Notes under the pieces: generated by a model
What the model saw: only the letters and a program-made list of their open reading frames with translations
Told to the model about the DNA's origin: nothing
The model's database searches: none
Assembly: GCF_004122735.1 (NCBI RefSeq)
Contig: NZ_SDIF01000059.1
Span: forward strand, 1 to 41,118
Source: Streptomyces sioyaensis
Lineage (GTDB): Bacteria > Actinomycetota > Actinomycetes > Streptomycetales > Streptomycetaceae
Reading direction: 5' to 3'
Length of the DNA: 41,118 bases
Made by a program: the position numbers and the translations under genes
In this document: piece by piece, positions 1 through 9,442 of the stretch
How the letters are laid out: the number at the start of each line of letters is the position of its first letter
Position numbering within the stretch: the first letter of the stretch is position 1

Positions 1-69
1 TCCCCGCCCTGACAGCCGTCGTCCCCGAAGACATCGTCCCCACGGCCGTCGTCCCCCCAGCCCTCGCCC
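1..69. other. Left-edge stretch with short GC repeats
   Basis: This stretch lies downstream of the histidine phosphatase and has no assignable gene. The block GTCGTCCCC recurs with small variation. On the minus strand a GTG or ATG start near 30-40 would open a frame leaving the window, so the first codons of a downstream gene could be present. Too little sequence is visible to decide. Confidence 0.3.
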
Positions 70-666
70 TCACAGAATTCGCGCGTTCCAGGCCACCACC
101 GCGGGGCGGTCGTGTTCGGTCCCCAGCACGCCCACCGTCCCGGTCTCGAAGGTGAAGAGCCCGCCGGCGGCGGCCGGCAGCCCGAGACGGCGGGCGGCCA
201 GCACCCGCAGGAAGTGCGCATGCCCCACCAGCGCCACATCGCCCTCGTCGGCGGCGAGCTGTGGCGCGATCCGCGCCAGCACCCGGTCGGCGCGCGCCCC
301 GACCTGCTCGGGCGTCTCCCCCGGATGTGCCGCGGGACCCTCGGCGACACCGTCGGAGAACAGATACCAGCCGGGCCGGCCGCGGTGGATCTCGGCGGTG
401 GTGATGCCCTCGTAGCCGCCGTAGTCCCATTCCCGCAGGTCGGCGTCGATCTGTGGGCGGGCGAGGCCCGCCAGCTCGGCGGTGCGCAGCGCCCGCTGCA
501 TCGGGCTGGCGTACACCGGCCCGATCTTCCGGTCCGACAGCAGCGGCCGCAGGGCGCGGGCCTGCTCCTCACCGTCCACGGTCAGCGGCAGATCGGTCCA
601 GCTGGTGTGCCGGCCGTCCCTGCTCCACTCGGTCTCGCCGTGCCGGACCAGAAGGAGATCGCTCAC
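70..666 (-). CDS. Histidine phosphatase family protein (phosphoglycerate mutase-like)
   Basis: This 198-residue cytosolic phosphatase belongs to the histidine phosphatase superfamily, which removes phosphate from small metabolites or sugar phosphates through a phospho-histidine. The N-terminal signature LVRHGETEW carries the catalytic His9, and the second histidine is H149 in ALVGHAHFLR. A central REWDYGGYEG block matches the acid and base region. I start at the GTG at 666, because residues read upstream in the same frame are low-complexity shadow sequence of trxA. That GTG overlaps the trxA stop by four bases (GTGA), so the two genes are probably translationally coupled. The substrate cannot be read from sequence; mutase, fructose-bisphosphatase-like and broad phosphatase activities all occur in this family. 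Confidence 0.88.
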   Translation of the reverse strand: MSDLLLVRHGETEWSRDGRHTSWTDLPLTVDGEEQARALRPLLSDRKIGPVYASPMQRALRTAELAGLARPQIDADLREWDYGGYEGITTAEIHRGRPGWYLFSDGVAEGPAAHPGETPEQVGARADRVLARIAPQLAADEGDVALVGHAHFLRVLAARRLGLPAAAGGLFTFETGTVGVLGTEHDRPAVVAWNARIL

Positions 667-1070
667 GAGCTCTGCGCCTGCTGTCCCTCTTCGCCCTGCG
701 CCTGCTCGGCCTGCTGGGCCTCGGCGACCGACGCCCGGACCGCGTCCATGTCCAGCGCGCGGGCCTGGCCGATGACGTCCTCCAGGGCCTCCGCAGGCAG
801 CGCGCCCGGCTGGGCGAAGACGGCGATGTTCTCCCGGACGATCATCACGGTCGGGATGGACTGGATCTGGAGGGCCTGCGCCAGCTCGGGCTGCGCCTCC
901 GTGTCGACCTTGGCGAAGACCAGGTCGTCGTGCGTCTCCGACGACTTCTCGAAGACCGGGCCGAACTGCTTGCACGGCCCGCACCACTCGGCCCAGAAGT
1001 CGATCAAAACGAAATCGTTGCCGGAGACGATTTCGTCGAAGTTTTCCTTGGTGAGCTCGATGGTGCTCAT
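663..1070 (-). CDS. trxA: Thioredoxin
   Basis: This 135-residue thioredoxin reduces disulfides in cytosolic proteins using electrons from thioredoxin reductase. The active site WCGPC is at C30 and C33, inside FWAEWCGPCK, and the cis-proline loop IPTVMIV follows. The fold ends near residue 110, and a Gln/Ala/Glu-rich tail of about 25 residues follows, longer than in E. coli TrxA. The ATG at 1070 is preceded by GGGAAATTCGC, a plausible ribosome site. A SigR-type promoter lies about 57 bases upstream (1127-1152), consistent with thiol-stress control. The downstream phosphatase overlaps its stop codon. The assignment is secure; which thioredoxin paralogue this is cannot be said. Confidence 0.95.
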   Translation of the reverse strand: MSTIELTKENFDEIVSGNDFVLIDFWAEWCGPCKQFGPVFEKSSETHDDLVFAKVDTEAQPELAQALQIQSIPTVMIVRENIAVFAQPGALPAEALEDVIGQARALDMDAVRASVAEAQQAEQAQGEEGQQAQSS

Positions 1071-1126
1071 GCGAATTTCCCTGCTTCCGGTCTGTCGACG
1101 ATTACCAGTCGGTCTCCGGCTGCGGT

Positions 1127-1152
1127 AACGGGAACATCCCGTGACGTATTCC
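1127..1152 (-). promoter_or_regulatory. Putative SigR-dependent promoter of trxA
   Basis: On the minus strand GGAAT (1152-1148) is separated by exactly 18 bases from GTT (1129-1127). This matches the known Streptomyces SigR consensus GGGAAT-N18/19-GTT except for the first base. It sits upstream of a thioredoxin gene, a classical SigR target class. Transcription would start near 1120 and give a leader of about 50 bases. Confidence 0.6.
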
Positions 1153-1241
1153 GCGCGCCGGACCGTCCCGCACCCCTGCCCACCGATCACGTTCCTAGAC
1201 ATCCCGATTCACGTGGGGCTCGCCACGCCGTCCGACGCCCT

Positions 1242-1295
1242 CCGGCCCGGCGCCCACAACGTCTCCGACGCCCCTGCGCGGGGGCGCCGGCCCGG
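1242..1295 (-). terminator. Large GC hairpin downstream of the cupin gene
   Basis: Two 14-base arms (1242-1255 and 1282-1295) are complementary except for one mismatch, with a GC-rich inner hairpin in the loop. It lies about 100 bases past the cupin stop on the minus strand and has no T tract. The rest of the 326-base gap between trxA and the cupin holds only the trxA promoter. Confidence 0.35.
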
Positions 1296-1396
1296 CTTCC
1301 CGCCGCGCACAGCGCCCCTCACCGGCCGGTGCGGCAACCGACGGCCGCCGCGCCCCGGCCGTACTCCGGCCTCCACCTCGCGCAGGGCGCGGCCGG

Positions 1397-1762
1397 CTAC
1401 CCCTTCGCCTTTCCGTACTCGGTCGCCATACCGCCCGCGAAGTCGTACACGACGACCTGCTCGTCGCCGACGACCCAGGCGTCGTGACCGGGCGGAGCGA
1501 CGAAGACGTCGCCGGGTCCCACTTCGGACTCCGCGCCGTCATTCATCCGGATCCGCATACGGCCCTGCACCATGAAGCAGTTGTGGTGGATCTCGCAGCT
1601 GTCGGTCCCGGCGAGCGGGCGTACCGACTCCGACCAGCGCCATCCGGGGTCGAAGGTCGCCACGGCGAAGTCCAGCCCGGTGAGGTGCAGGGCTTCGAGG
1701 TGACCTAGGGGAAAGTCGCGCCGTTCATCCGGCTTGTCGACCGTCTTGACTTCCAACAACAT
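1397..1762 (-). CDS. Small single-domain cupin protein
   Basis: This 121-residue protein is a single-domain cupin. The first motif runs through WRWSES and EIHHNCFMVQGRM, and the second through GPGDVFVAPPGHDAWV. The histidines at EIHH and PGHD could bind a metal, but the enzymatic or sensor role is unknown. The ATG at 1762 has a strong site (AGGAGGGAACC) five to nine bases upstream, so the longer in-frame reading to 1948 is not used. It is transcribed divergently from the glycosyltransferase at 1983. A similarly small but unrelated-looking cupin is at 18766. Confidence 0.82.
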   Translation of the reverse strand: MLLEVKTVDKPDERRDFPLGHLEALHLTGLDFAVATFDPGWRWSESVRPLAGTDSCEIHHNCFMVQGRMRIRMNDGAESEVGPGDVFVAPPGHDAWVVGDEQVVVYDFAGGMATEYGKAKG

Positions 1763-1982
1763 GAGGGTTCCCTCCTGCCGCCCCCCTGGTCGTGCGTGCC
1801 TGCCCCCTGGCCCAACCATCTGGTCCTTCCATGGTGCGCCGCGACCGGGCCCCCGGCCACCGGTGAGGCCGCCCCGCCGGGGCCGCCCGGCCGGGATGTC
1901 GCCGGGGAGGTGCGATGGCACGCAGCCGCCTCCCCCGGCGGCTAGCATCCCGAAAGGACCGCAAAGAACGGAGCATCCTTCT

Positions 1983-2858
1983 GTGCGTCATCTGCGCGTA
2001 GGCGTCGCCATCTTGACCATGGGGAACCGCCCCGCCGAGCTACAGGCCCTGCTGGATTCGATCGCCAAGCAGGACCTCCAGCCGGCGCACATCGTGGTCA
2101 TCGGAAACGGCTCGCCGCTCCCCCCGCTGCCGCACGGCGCGCGGGGCGTCGAGCTGACCGACAACCTCGGCGTCTCCGGTGGCCGGAACGTCGCCCTGGA
2201 CGAGCTGCGCAAGCTCGGGGACCTCGACCTGGTGATCGACCTGGACGACGACGGCCTGCTGATCAGCCCCGACGTCTTCAGCCGGCTGGCGGAACTGCAC
2301 AGCCGCGAGCCGAAGTTGGGGATCGTGAGCTTCCGCATCGCCGACGAACTGGGCCGCACCCAGCGCCGTCACGTCCCCCGCCTGAAGGTCGGCGACCCGG
2401 CACGCGGCGGCCTGGTCACCACCTTCCTCGGCGGCGGGCACTCGCTGTCCGTGCCGATGCTGGACAGAATCGGCGGCTGGCCCGAGGAATTCTTCTACGC
2501 GCACGAGGAAACCGACCTCGCCTGGCGGGCCTTGGACGACGGCTGGGACATCCGCTACGCACCGGAGCTCGTACTCCAGCACCCCTACACCTCCCCCACC
2601 CGGCACGCCGTCTTCCACCGCATGGTCGCCCGCAACCGCGTCTGGCTGGCCAAGCGCCACCTGCCCGCCCTCCTGGTACCGCTCTACCTGGGCGTATGGG
2701 CCATACTGACGGCCGCCCGCACCCGCTCCCTGCCCGGCATCCGCGCCTGGGCCGCGGGCTTCGCCGAGGGAGTACGCACCCCCTGCGGCCGCCGCCGCCC
2801 GATGCACTGGCGCACGGTATGGCGCATGACGAAACTCGGCCGGCCACCGGTCATCTGA
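1983..2858 (+). CDS. Family 2 glycosyltransferase
   Basis: This 291-residue protein has the GT-A fold of family 2 glycosyltransferases, which move a sugar from a nucleotide-sugar donor to an acceptor. The N-terminus VAILTMGNR starts the nucleotide-binding strand, NLGVSGGRN is the conserved loop, and DLDDDGLL supplies the metal-binding acidic motif. GGGHSLSVPM and FFYAHEETDLAWR match the acceptor and ExxDL signature near residues 155-185. The C-terminal third has a hydrophobic stretch (LLVPLYLGVWAIL) that may touch the membrane. I start at the GTG at 1983, preceded by GGAG; the open frame from 1734 is a shadow of the cupin. Donor and acceptor are unknown. Confidence 0.85.
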   Translation: MRHLRVGVAILTMGNRPAELQALLDSIAKQDLQPAHIVVIGNGSPLPPLPHGARGVELTDNLGVSGGRNVALDELRKLGDLDLVIDLDDDGLLISPDVFSRLAELHSREPKLGIVSFRIADELGRTQRRHVPRLKVGDPARGGLVTTFLGGGHSLSVPMLDRIGGWPEEFFYAHEETDLAWRALDDGWDIRYAPELVLQHPYTSPTRHAVFHRMVARNRVWLAKRHLPALLVPLYLGVWAILTAARTRSLPGIRAWAAGFAEGVRTPCGRRRPMHWRTVWRMTKLGRPPVI

Positions 2859-3289
2859 CGCCCGACGCCCATGCCGCCCGACGCGCCATGCCGCCGGCAG
2901 CGGATCCCGGGCCGGCACAGCGGAGGACCGGGGCGGCCGCGATCCGCTCCACGAGCGAGAGCATGAACGTTTTGAGACCGTCGGAATCGAGCCCGAGATC
3001 GCCCTGGTCGCGCAAGGCCGACTCGCTGCCGCGCACATCGACGGCCACCTGGAGCGGCCCGGCGGCGGTCCGGAGGATCCGCAGGACCCGTTCTCACGCG
3101 GCTTCAGGCGCCCTTTCAGCAGCATGCCCGCACCGGTGGTGATCCCGTTGAAGTCCGTGCCCTCGTAGACGGCACGCAGTAGTTGCACGAACCGGGCCCG
3201 GTCGTGCTGAAGCTGCGGACGACGGCAGCCATACCGCAGGTGCCATAGAAGCGGCTCAGCCCTCCAGGTGAGCGTGCGTCAAGGTCGTT
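2851..3289 (-). pseudogene. Frameshifted gene remnant of unknown family
   Basis: Three minus-strand frames join into one sensible protein if two small indels are allowed. The pieces are RFYGTCGMAAVVRSFSTT, then ARFVQLLRAVYEGTDFNG to LKGRLKPREN, then VLRILRTAAGPLQVAVDVRG to MLSLVERIAAAPVL. The second shift falls at GAGAACGGGTCC near 3090, where one missing base explains the break. The first falls near 3195. No start or stop is clear. I do not recognise the family. Its place between a glycosyltransferase and a tRNA gene would suit the decayed edge of an integrated element, but no integrase is recognisable. Confidence 0.5.
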
Positions 3290-3491
3290 GCCGACGGCGC
3301 CACTCTGGTGGGTTACTTGATTCAAACCGGTGAGCCGCACCCTCTCCCCCGGGGATGTGCGGCCCATACCTGTGGGGCCACATGCCAGGAGAGTGCCTCA
3401 GAAGGCGGCGTGAAGCTCCGCTGTCCACGGGTCCGGGCGCGCGTCCACTACGCGTCCACCACGTGCCCGCTGGATCTTGGTCTGAACGGAT

Positions 3492-3529
3492 GAACGGGGG
3501 CCACCGCGCTGTGGCGGTGACCCCCGTTC
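3492..3529 (-). terminator. Hairpin terminator downstream of the CAU tRNA
   Basis: GAACGGGGG pairs with CCCCCGTTC and CACCGC pairs with GCGGTG, leaving one C-A mismatch and a six-base loop. It lies 46 bases past the 3' end of the minus-strand tRNA. No T tract follows. The interval between it and the pseudogene (about 3290-3490) holds no gene I can support. Confidence 0.5.
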
Positions 3530-3574
3530 TCACGTTTCCCCAGGTAGAAAGGGGCTTCGCCCTGGGTGCTGCGG

Positions 3575-3648
3575 TGGGGCGGGTGGGACTCGAACCCACG
3601 GCCGACGGATTATGAGTCCGCTGCTCTAACCGGCTGAGCTACCGCCCC
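3575..3648 (-). tRNA. tRNA with CAU anticodon (Met elongator or Ile2)
   Basis: A full cloverleaf is visible on the minus strand. The acceptor arm GGGGCGG pairs with CCGCCCC with discriminator A, the D arm starts GCTC, the anticodon loop is CTCATAA, and the T arm is GTGGG-TTCGAGT-CCCAC. CCA is only partly encoded (ACC then G). The anticodon CAU fits elongator tRNA-Met or the lysidine-modified tRNA-Ile2. The stem next to the anticodon (GGACTCATAATCC) recalls Ile2, but sequence alone does not settle it. It is not an initiator type, because the first acceptor pair is G-C. Confidence 0.93.
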
Positions 3649-3792
3649 CCACGGCGCGTCGCGCACATTTGTGCGCGCCGTCTGCCGCAGCATAGCCGCT
3701 CATACGATCTGCTGCCCGTGAGGGCTGCCGTCCGGCGACCACGCACGCCCAAGAGGACCGCGATCACCGGGGGTTCGGTTCCATGGCACAAG

Positions 3793-3816
3793 AAAAAGGA
3801 CCCCTCGCGGGGTCCT
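3793..3816 (-). terminator. Rho-independent terminator of the tRNA-Asn pair
   Basis: On the minus strand a perfect 8-bp stem (AGGACCCC with GGGGTCCT) around a GCGA loop is followed by TTTTTC. This is an unusually canonical intrinsic terminator for a genome this rich in GC. It sits 12 bases past the downstream tRNA-Asn. Confidence 0.8.
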
Positions 3817-3827
3817 CGTTCTCTCTG

Positions 3828-3900
3828 CTCCCCCGACTGGACTCGAACCAGTAACCCTCCGGTTAACAGCCGAATGCTCTGCCAATTGAGCTACAGGGGA
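3828..3900 (-). tRNA. tRNA-Asn (GUU), copy 1
   Basis: A 73-base cloverleaf is visible on the minus strand. The acceptor TCCCCTG pairs with CGGGGGA with one G-T pair and discriminator G, the anticodon loop is CTGTTAA (anticodon GUU), and the T arm is ACTGG-TTCGAGT-CCAGT. It differs from the copy five bases upstream in the anticodon-stem and variable-arm region (ATTCGG...CCGGAGG against AGCCGG...CCGGCAGG). CCA is not encoded. The two copies are probably cotranscribed and end at the 3793-3816 terminator. Confidence 0.95.
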
Positions 3901-3905
3901 CCGAG

Positions 3906-3978
3906 CTCCCCCGACTGGACTCGAACCAGTAACCTGCCGGTTAACAGCCGGCTGCTCTGCCAATTGAGCTACAGGGGA
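3906..3978 (-). tRNA. tRNA-Asn (GUU), copy 2
   Basis: This second tRNA-Asn has the same acceptor, D and T arms as its neighbour and anticodon GUU. The anticodon stem is GCCGGCTG...CCGGC, giving better pairing than copy 1. The promoter should lie in 3979-4060, where a small inverted repeat GTCCGG/CCGGAC (4007-4023) and a locally AT-richer block near 4045 are seen. Confidence 0.95.
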
Positions 3979-4200
3979 TTGCTCTGTGTGCCTCGAATGC
4001 GCCGCTGTCCGGGGGAACCGGACGGCGCGCGCTCGCTGCGACACATACATTAGCGCAAGCAGGGGGGTGCTCCGCCAATCGGTATCGCCTCAGGTCACCT
4101 CGGGTGATCTGCGGCCCCGGAGGGTAGGCGCGCGGCACAGCCCGGCACTCAGGTGCGTACCGGCACCGGACGGGAACCGACGAGAGGGAAAGGTGGAGCA

Positions 4201-4500
4201 ATGCGCTACCGGCTCACGTTCATCGCGGGACTGGCCACCGGGTACGTGCTCGGCGCACGAGCCGGCCGGGAGCGGTATGAGCAGCTCCGCAAGGCCGCCC
4301 AGCGGGTCACCCAGAATCCGGCGGTCCGGAACACCGCCGAGTCCGCCGCGCTGACCGGGCGCGACGCGGCCTCGAAGGCGTTCGGGACGGTGTCGGCCAA
4401 GGTCGGGGAACGGATGCCGCACGCCGTCGGTGACCGGGTCCGTTCGCTGCGCGAGCAGCGCGGCTCCGACGAGGACGAGTGGGGTACCAGTAATACCTGA
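4201..4500 (+). CDS. YtxH-like small membrane-anchored protein
   Basis: This 99-residue protein opens with a glycine-rich hydrophobic segment (LTFIAGLATGYVLGARAG) followed by RERYEQLRKAAQRV, the pattern of YtxH-domain proteins found in many actinobacteria. The remainder is helical and charged and ends in an acidic tail (GSDEDEWGTS). The ATG at 4201 has GAAAGGTGGAGCA directly upstream, so the longer frame from 4153 is not used. YtxH proteins are linked to general stress in Bacillus; a role here is not shown. A GC hairpin CTCGGCC/GGCCGAG at 4514-4539 follows and may terminate it. Confidence 0.75.
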   Translation: MRYRLTFIAGLATGYVLGARAGRERYEQLRKAAQRVTQNPAVRNTAESAALTGRDAASKAFGTVSAKVGERMPHAVGDRVRSLREQRGSDEDEWGTSNT

Positions 4501-4598
4501 GTGGGGAGAGAAACTCGGCCGGGCCGACTCGGGGCCGAGCCCGGTCGGGTAATCCCTGACTCTTTGCTCAGGGGTCTCATGCGGCATCATCTGGAGTC

Positions 4599-6080
4599 AT
4601 GGGGATAGTCGCCGGATTGGACAGTTCGTCCGAAAGCACACGGATCGTCGTCTGCGATGCGGACACAGGTGCCGTGATCAGGCAGGGGTATGCGCCGCAC
4701 CCTGTCGAGAAGGGGCCCGAGGTCGATCCGCAGGCGTGGCTGATTTCCCTCGGTGAGGCGGCGGGCCACGGGCTGCTCGAAGGGGTGCAGGCGATCGGCG
4801 TCTCGGCGCAGCCGCACGGCCTGGTGCCGCTGGACGTCGAGGGCAACCTCGTCCGGCCCGCGCTGGTGGGCAATGACAAGCGGGCGCAGAGCGCGGCCGC
4901 GGATCTGATCGACTCGCTCGGCGGGCGCAGCGCCTGGGCGCAGGCCGTCGGGGCGGTGCCGCAGGCGACGCATCCGGTGACGAAGATGCGCTGGCTGGCG
5001 CGTACGGAGCCGGCGCATGCGGCCCGGATCGCGGAGATCATGCAGCCGCAGGACTGGCTGGCGTGGCAGCTGCTGGGGCGGCCCGCCCGGCGTACGACGG
5101 ACCGTGGCGGGGCCTCGGCGACCGGCTTCTGGTCGGCGGCGACCGCGACGTACCGGCCGGATCTGGTGGAGCTGGCGCTGGGCCATCAGGTGCGGCTGCC
5201 GGAGGTGCTGAGCCCGTCGGGGACGGCCGGGTTCACCCCGGAGGGGCTGCTGATCTCGGCCGGTACGGGCGAGACGATGGCGGCGACCTTCGGGCTCGGG
5301 GTCGGGGAGGGCGACGCCGTGGTGTCGCTGGGCGCCTCGGGGTCGGTGTTCGGGATCCATCACGAGGCGCTGGCCGACCCGACCGGGACGATCACCTCGT
5401 TCGCGGACGCGACCGGCCGGCATCTGCCGGTGGTGCACACCAGCAACGCGGTGCGGGTGCTGCGCGGTGCGGCGGAGATGCTGGGGACGGACCTGGAAGG
5501 GCTGTCCGAGCTGGCGCTGAAGTCGTCGCCCGGTGCGTACGGCATGGTGCTGCTGCCGTATCTGGAGGGTGAGCGGACGCCGCATCTGCCACACACCGCC
5601 GGGTCGTTGCACGGGATGCGGCGGGAGAGCATGAAGCCGGAGCATCTGGCGCGGGCGGCCGTGGAGGGCATGCTCTGCGGGCTCGCGGACGCGCTGGATG
5701 TGCTGCGCGGGCGGGGTGTGGCGGTGCGCCGGGTGTTCCTGCTGGGCGGGGCGGCGGATCTGGGTGCGGTGCAGGCGGTGGCTCCGGGGCTGTTCGGGGT
5801 GCCGGTCGTGGTGCCGCAGCCGGGTAACTACGCGGCGCTGGGTGCGGCGCGGCAGGCGGCCTGGGCGTGGGGGGTGGCGCACGGCACCCTCACCCCGGCC
5901 CCCGGCGCGGAGACCGGGCCGGGCGGCCAGAGCGCCTGGATCGATCCGCCGCAGTGGCCGGCCGCGGCGAGCCAGGTCTTCGAGCCGGGCGAGGAGTTGC
6001 CGGTCGGCCGGGCCGTGCGCCAGCAGTACATGGCGGTGCGGGACGAGGCCCATCCGGGGGCGTTCCAGCGGGAGGGGTGA
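4599..6080 (+). CDS. xylB: FGGY-family sugar kinase, xylulokinase type
   Basis: This 493-residue FGGY kinase most likely phosphorylates D-xylulose with ATP to give xylulose 5-phosphate for the pentose phosphate pathway. The N-terminal phosphate loop GLDSSSESTRIVVCD, the substrate loop GVSAQPHGLVPLD (the S-x-Q-x-H-G of xylulokinases) and the C-terminal LLGGAADLGAVQAVAPGLF with VVVPQPGNYAALGAA are all present. Length fits XylB (about 480-500). The ATG at 4599 has GGAG six bases upstream. No xylose isomerase or transporter is adjacent, so the exact sugar is inferred. It converges on hrdA across an 81-base gap without a clear terminator. Confidence 0.85.
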   Translation: MGIVAGLDSSSESTRIVVCDADTGAVIRQGYAPHPVEKGPEVDPQAWLISLGEAAGHGLLEGVQAIGVSAQPHGLVPLDVEGNLVRPALVGNDKRAQSAAADLIDSLGGRSAWAQAVGAVPQATHPVTKMRWLARTEPAHAARIAEIMQPQDWLAWQLLGRPARRTTDRGGASATGFWSAATATYRPDLVELALGHQVRLPEVLSPSGTAGFTPEGLLISAGTGETMAATFGLGVGEGDAVVSLGASGSVFGIHHEALADPTGTITSFADATGRHLPVVHTSNAVRVLRGAAEMLGTDLEGLSELALKSSPGAYGMVLLPYLEGERTPHLPHTAGSLHGMRRESMKPEHLARAAVEGMLCGLADALDVLRGRGVAVRRVFLLGGAADLGAVQAVAPGLFGVPVVVPQPGNYAALGAARQAAWAWGVAHGTLTPAPGAETGPGGQSAWIDPPQWPAAASQVFEPGEELPVGRAVRQQYMAVRDEAHPGAFQREG

Positions 6081-6161
6081 GGCATGCGGCGGAGCGTGCC
6101 GGGCCTTCCGGCGGGAACTGCCGCGTCACCGGAGCAGGGGCTCGCGGGAATCCGTGCGGCG

Positions 6162-7388
<1,227 letters not shown>

Positions 7389-7516
7389 CGCTTTTCAGTG
7401 TGGAGTACGACACAGGCTTGCCACGAGGGGCGTGCGAGCACTTTTTGAGTCCGTTCTGTGACCGGACGGCTACCGCGGGGTGGTCCAGTGGTGCTCGGGG
7501 CGCCCGGCCCGGCGGA

Positions 7517-9436
7517 CTACAGTGCGGCGGCGCCGCGCTCGCGCAGTGTCTTGCCGTACTGCTGGAGGACCCAGAGTTCCTGGAGCATGGCCGCGGAGCC
7601 CGCGTGGTCGCCCTGGGCCTCGCAGCGGCGGGCGGCTCCCTCCAGATCGGCGATCCGGGCGTCGACGGCGGCGATGCGGACGGTGGCCAACTGGACGCCG
7701 GCATAGGCCTCGTCGGGATCCCGGCGGGTCAGCAGCGGTTCGACGGCGAGCTCGGTGACCAGGGCGCGGACGGTGTCGTCGGGGGCGGCCTCGCGCACCC
7801 GGGGGATGTAGGACTGGTCGGCGGCGCCGGCCGTGGCGCCGCCGGCCTCCTCGATGCACTGGCGGACCACGGCGTAGGGCGGGGCGGTGAACTCATCGGC
7901 ACCGTAGGCGTCGAAGGCCGGGGAGACCAGGTCGGGGCGTTGCAGCGCCAGCTTGAGGAGTTCTCGCTCGACGCGCCGGGCGGGGCTGCGGAGGTTGAGG
8001 GCCGGGCCGCGCGGGGCGGGTGCGGAGGGAGCCTGCTCGGGGGGCGCGGCCTGGCCGCGGCGCGGCGGACGGCCCTGGCCGGGGCCGCCGCCCTCGCGGC
8101 CGCGTTCGCGGGCCCAGCGGGCGAGCTGGCTGACCCGGCGGACGACGAACTGGGTGTCCAGGATGCCGAGCATGCCGGCGAGCTGGACGGCGGATTCGTG
8201 CTGGATGGAGCTGTTCTTGATGCGGGCGACGATGGGCGCGGCCTCGTCGAGGGCGGCGGCCCGGCCGACGGTGGTGTCGAGGTTGTGCCGGGACGCCACA
8301 TGGCGCAGCGCGAACTCGAAGAGCGGGGTGCGGGACTCGACGAGGTCGGCGACGGCCTGATCGCCCTGGGCCAGCCGCAGATCGCAGGGGTCCATCCCGC
8401 CGGGGGTGATGGCGATGGAGGTCTCGGCGGCGAACTTCTGGTCGTCCTCGAAGGCGCGCAGGGCGGCCTTCTGGCCTGCGGCGTCGCCGTCGAAGGTGAA
8501 GACCACCTCGGAGCCGGAGTGGTCCATCAGCAGCCGGCGCAGGATCTTGATGTGGCCCTCGCCGAAGGACGTACCGCAGGTGGCGATGGCGGTGGTGACA
8601 CCGGAGAGATGGCAGGCCATCACGTCCGTGTAGCCCTCGACGACGACCGCGCGGCTGGTCTTGGCGATCTCCTTCTTGGCGAGGTCGATGCCGTAGAGGA
8701 CCTGGGACTTGCGGTAGATGGGGGTCTCGGGGGTGTTGAGGTACTTGGGGCCGTTGTCGTCGTCGCGGAGCTTGCGGGCGCCGAAGCCGACGACCTCGCC
8801 GGCGATGTCGCGGATCGGCCACATCAGGCGGCCGCGGAAGCGGTCGATGGGGCCGCGGCGGCCCTCCTGGGAGAGGCCGGAGAGGACCAGCTCCTGGTCG
8901 CTGAAGCCGCGGCCGCGCAGGAAGCGGGTGAGGTGGTCCCAGCCGGCCGGGCTGTAGCCGACGCCGAAATGCTGGGCGGCGGACTGGTCGAAGCCGCGCC
9001 CGGCGAGGAACTTGCGGGCGATCTCGGCCTCGGTGCCGTCCAGCTGGTCGACGTAGAACTGCGCGGCGGCCTTGTGGGCCTCGACCAGGCGGGTGCGCTC
9101 GCCCTGCTGGCGGCCGGGGGTGTAGCCGCCTTCTTCGTAGCGCAGGGTGATGCCGGCCTGGGAGGCGAGCCGCTCGATGGTCTCGGCGAAGGAGAGGTGG
9201 TCGAGCTTCATGATGAAGTCGACGGTGTCGCCGCCCTCCTGGCAGCCGAAGCAGTGGTACAGGCCCTTGGCCGGGCTGACGTGGAAGGACGGGGACTTCT
9301 CGTCGTGGAAGGGGCACAGGCCCTTGAGGTTGCCGCCACCGGCGTTGCGGAGCTGGAGGTACTCGGACACGACGGCGTCGATCGGGACCGCGTCCCGTAC
9401 CGCCTTCACATCGTCATCGTTGATCCTGCCTGCCAC
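7517..9436 (-). CDS. dnaG: DNA primase
   Basis: DnaG makes the RNA primers for replication and works with the DnaB helicase. The 639-residue protein has the N-terminal zinc ribbon (CPFHDEKSPSF with CFGCQEGGD, residues 41-68), the RNA polymerase core, the TOPRIM motifs (VVVEGYTDVMA and VVFTFDGDAAGQKAA, near residues 260-320) and a C-terminal helicase-binding region after a Pro/Gly/Arg linker around residues 445-475. It starts at the GTG at 9436. A TAGAAT box sits seven bases before that GTG and no ribosome site is seen, so the mRNA may be leaderless. hrdA follows in the same direction. Confidence 0.96.
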   Translation of the reverse strand: MAGRINDDDVKAVRDAVPIDAVVSEYLQLRNAGGGNLKGLCPFHDEKSPSFHVSPAKGLYHCFGCQEGGDTVDFIMKLDHLSFAETIERLASQAGITLRYEEGGYTPGRQQGERTRLVEAHKAAAQFYVDQLDGTEAEIARKFLAGRGFDQSAAQHFGVGYSPAGWDHLTRFLRGRGFSDQELVLSGLSQEGRRGPIDRFRGRLMWPIRDIAGEVVGFGARKLRDDDNGPKYLNTPETPIYRKSQVLYGIDLAKKEIAKTSRAVVVEGYTDVMACHLSGVTTAIATCGTSFGEGHIKILRRLLMDHSGSEVVFTFDGDAAGQKAALRAFEDDQKFAAETSIAITPGGMDPCDLRLAQGDQAVADLVESRTPLFEFALRHVASRHNLDTTVGRAAALDEAAPIVARIKNSSIQHESAVQLAGMLGILDTQFVVRRVSQLARWARERGREGGGPGQGRPPRRGQAAPPEQAPSAPAPRGPALNLRSPARRVERELLKLALQRPDLVSPAFDAYGADEFTAPPYAVVRQCIEEAGGATAGAADQSYIPRVREAAPDDTVRALVTELAVEPLLTRRDPDEAYAGVQLATVRIAAVDARIADLEGAARRCEAQGDHAGSAAMLQELWVLQQYGKTLRERGAAAL

Positions 9437-9442
9437 GCGTGA

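Noticed and set aside
3398..3480. Integrase C-terminus beside the CAU tRNA gene
   Set aside because: A 26-codon tail ending LHAAF is coding-like, but no catalytic integrase motif or duplicate of the tRNA 3' end was found, so no integrase or att site is claimed.
7470..7516. tRNA-like start GCGGGGTGGTCCAGTGGT after dnaG
   Set aside because: No anticodon arm, T arm or matching acceptor follows.
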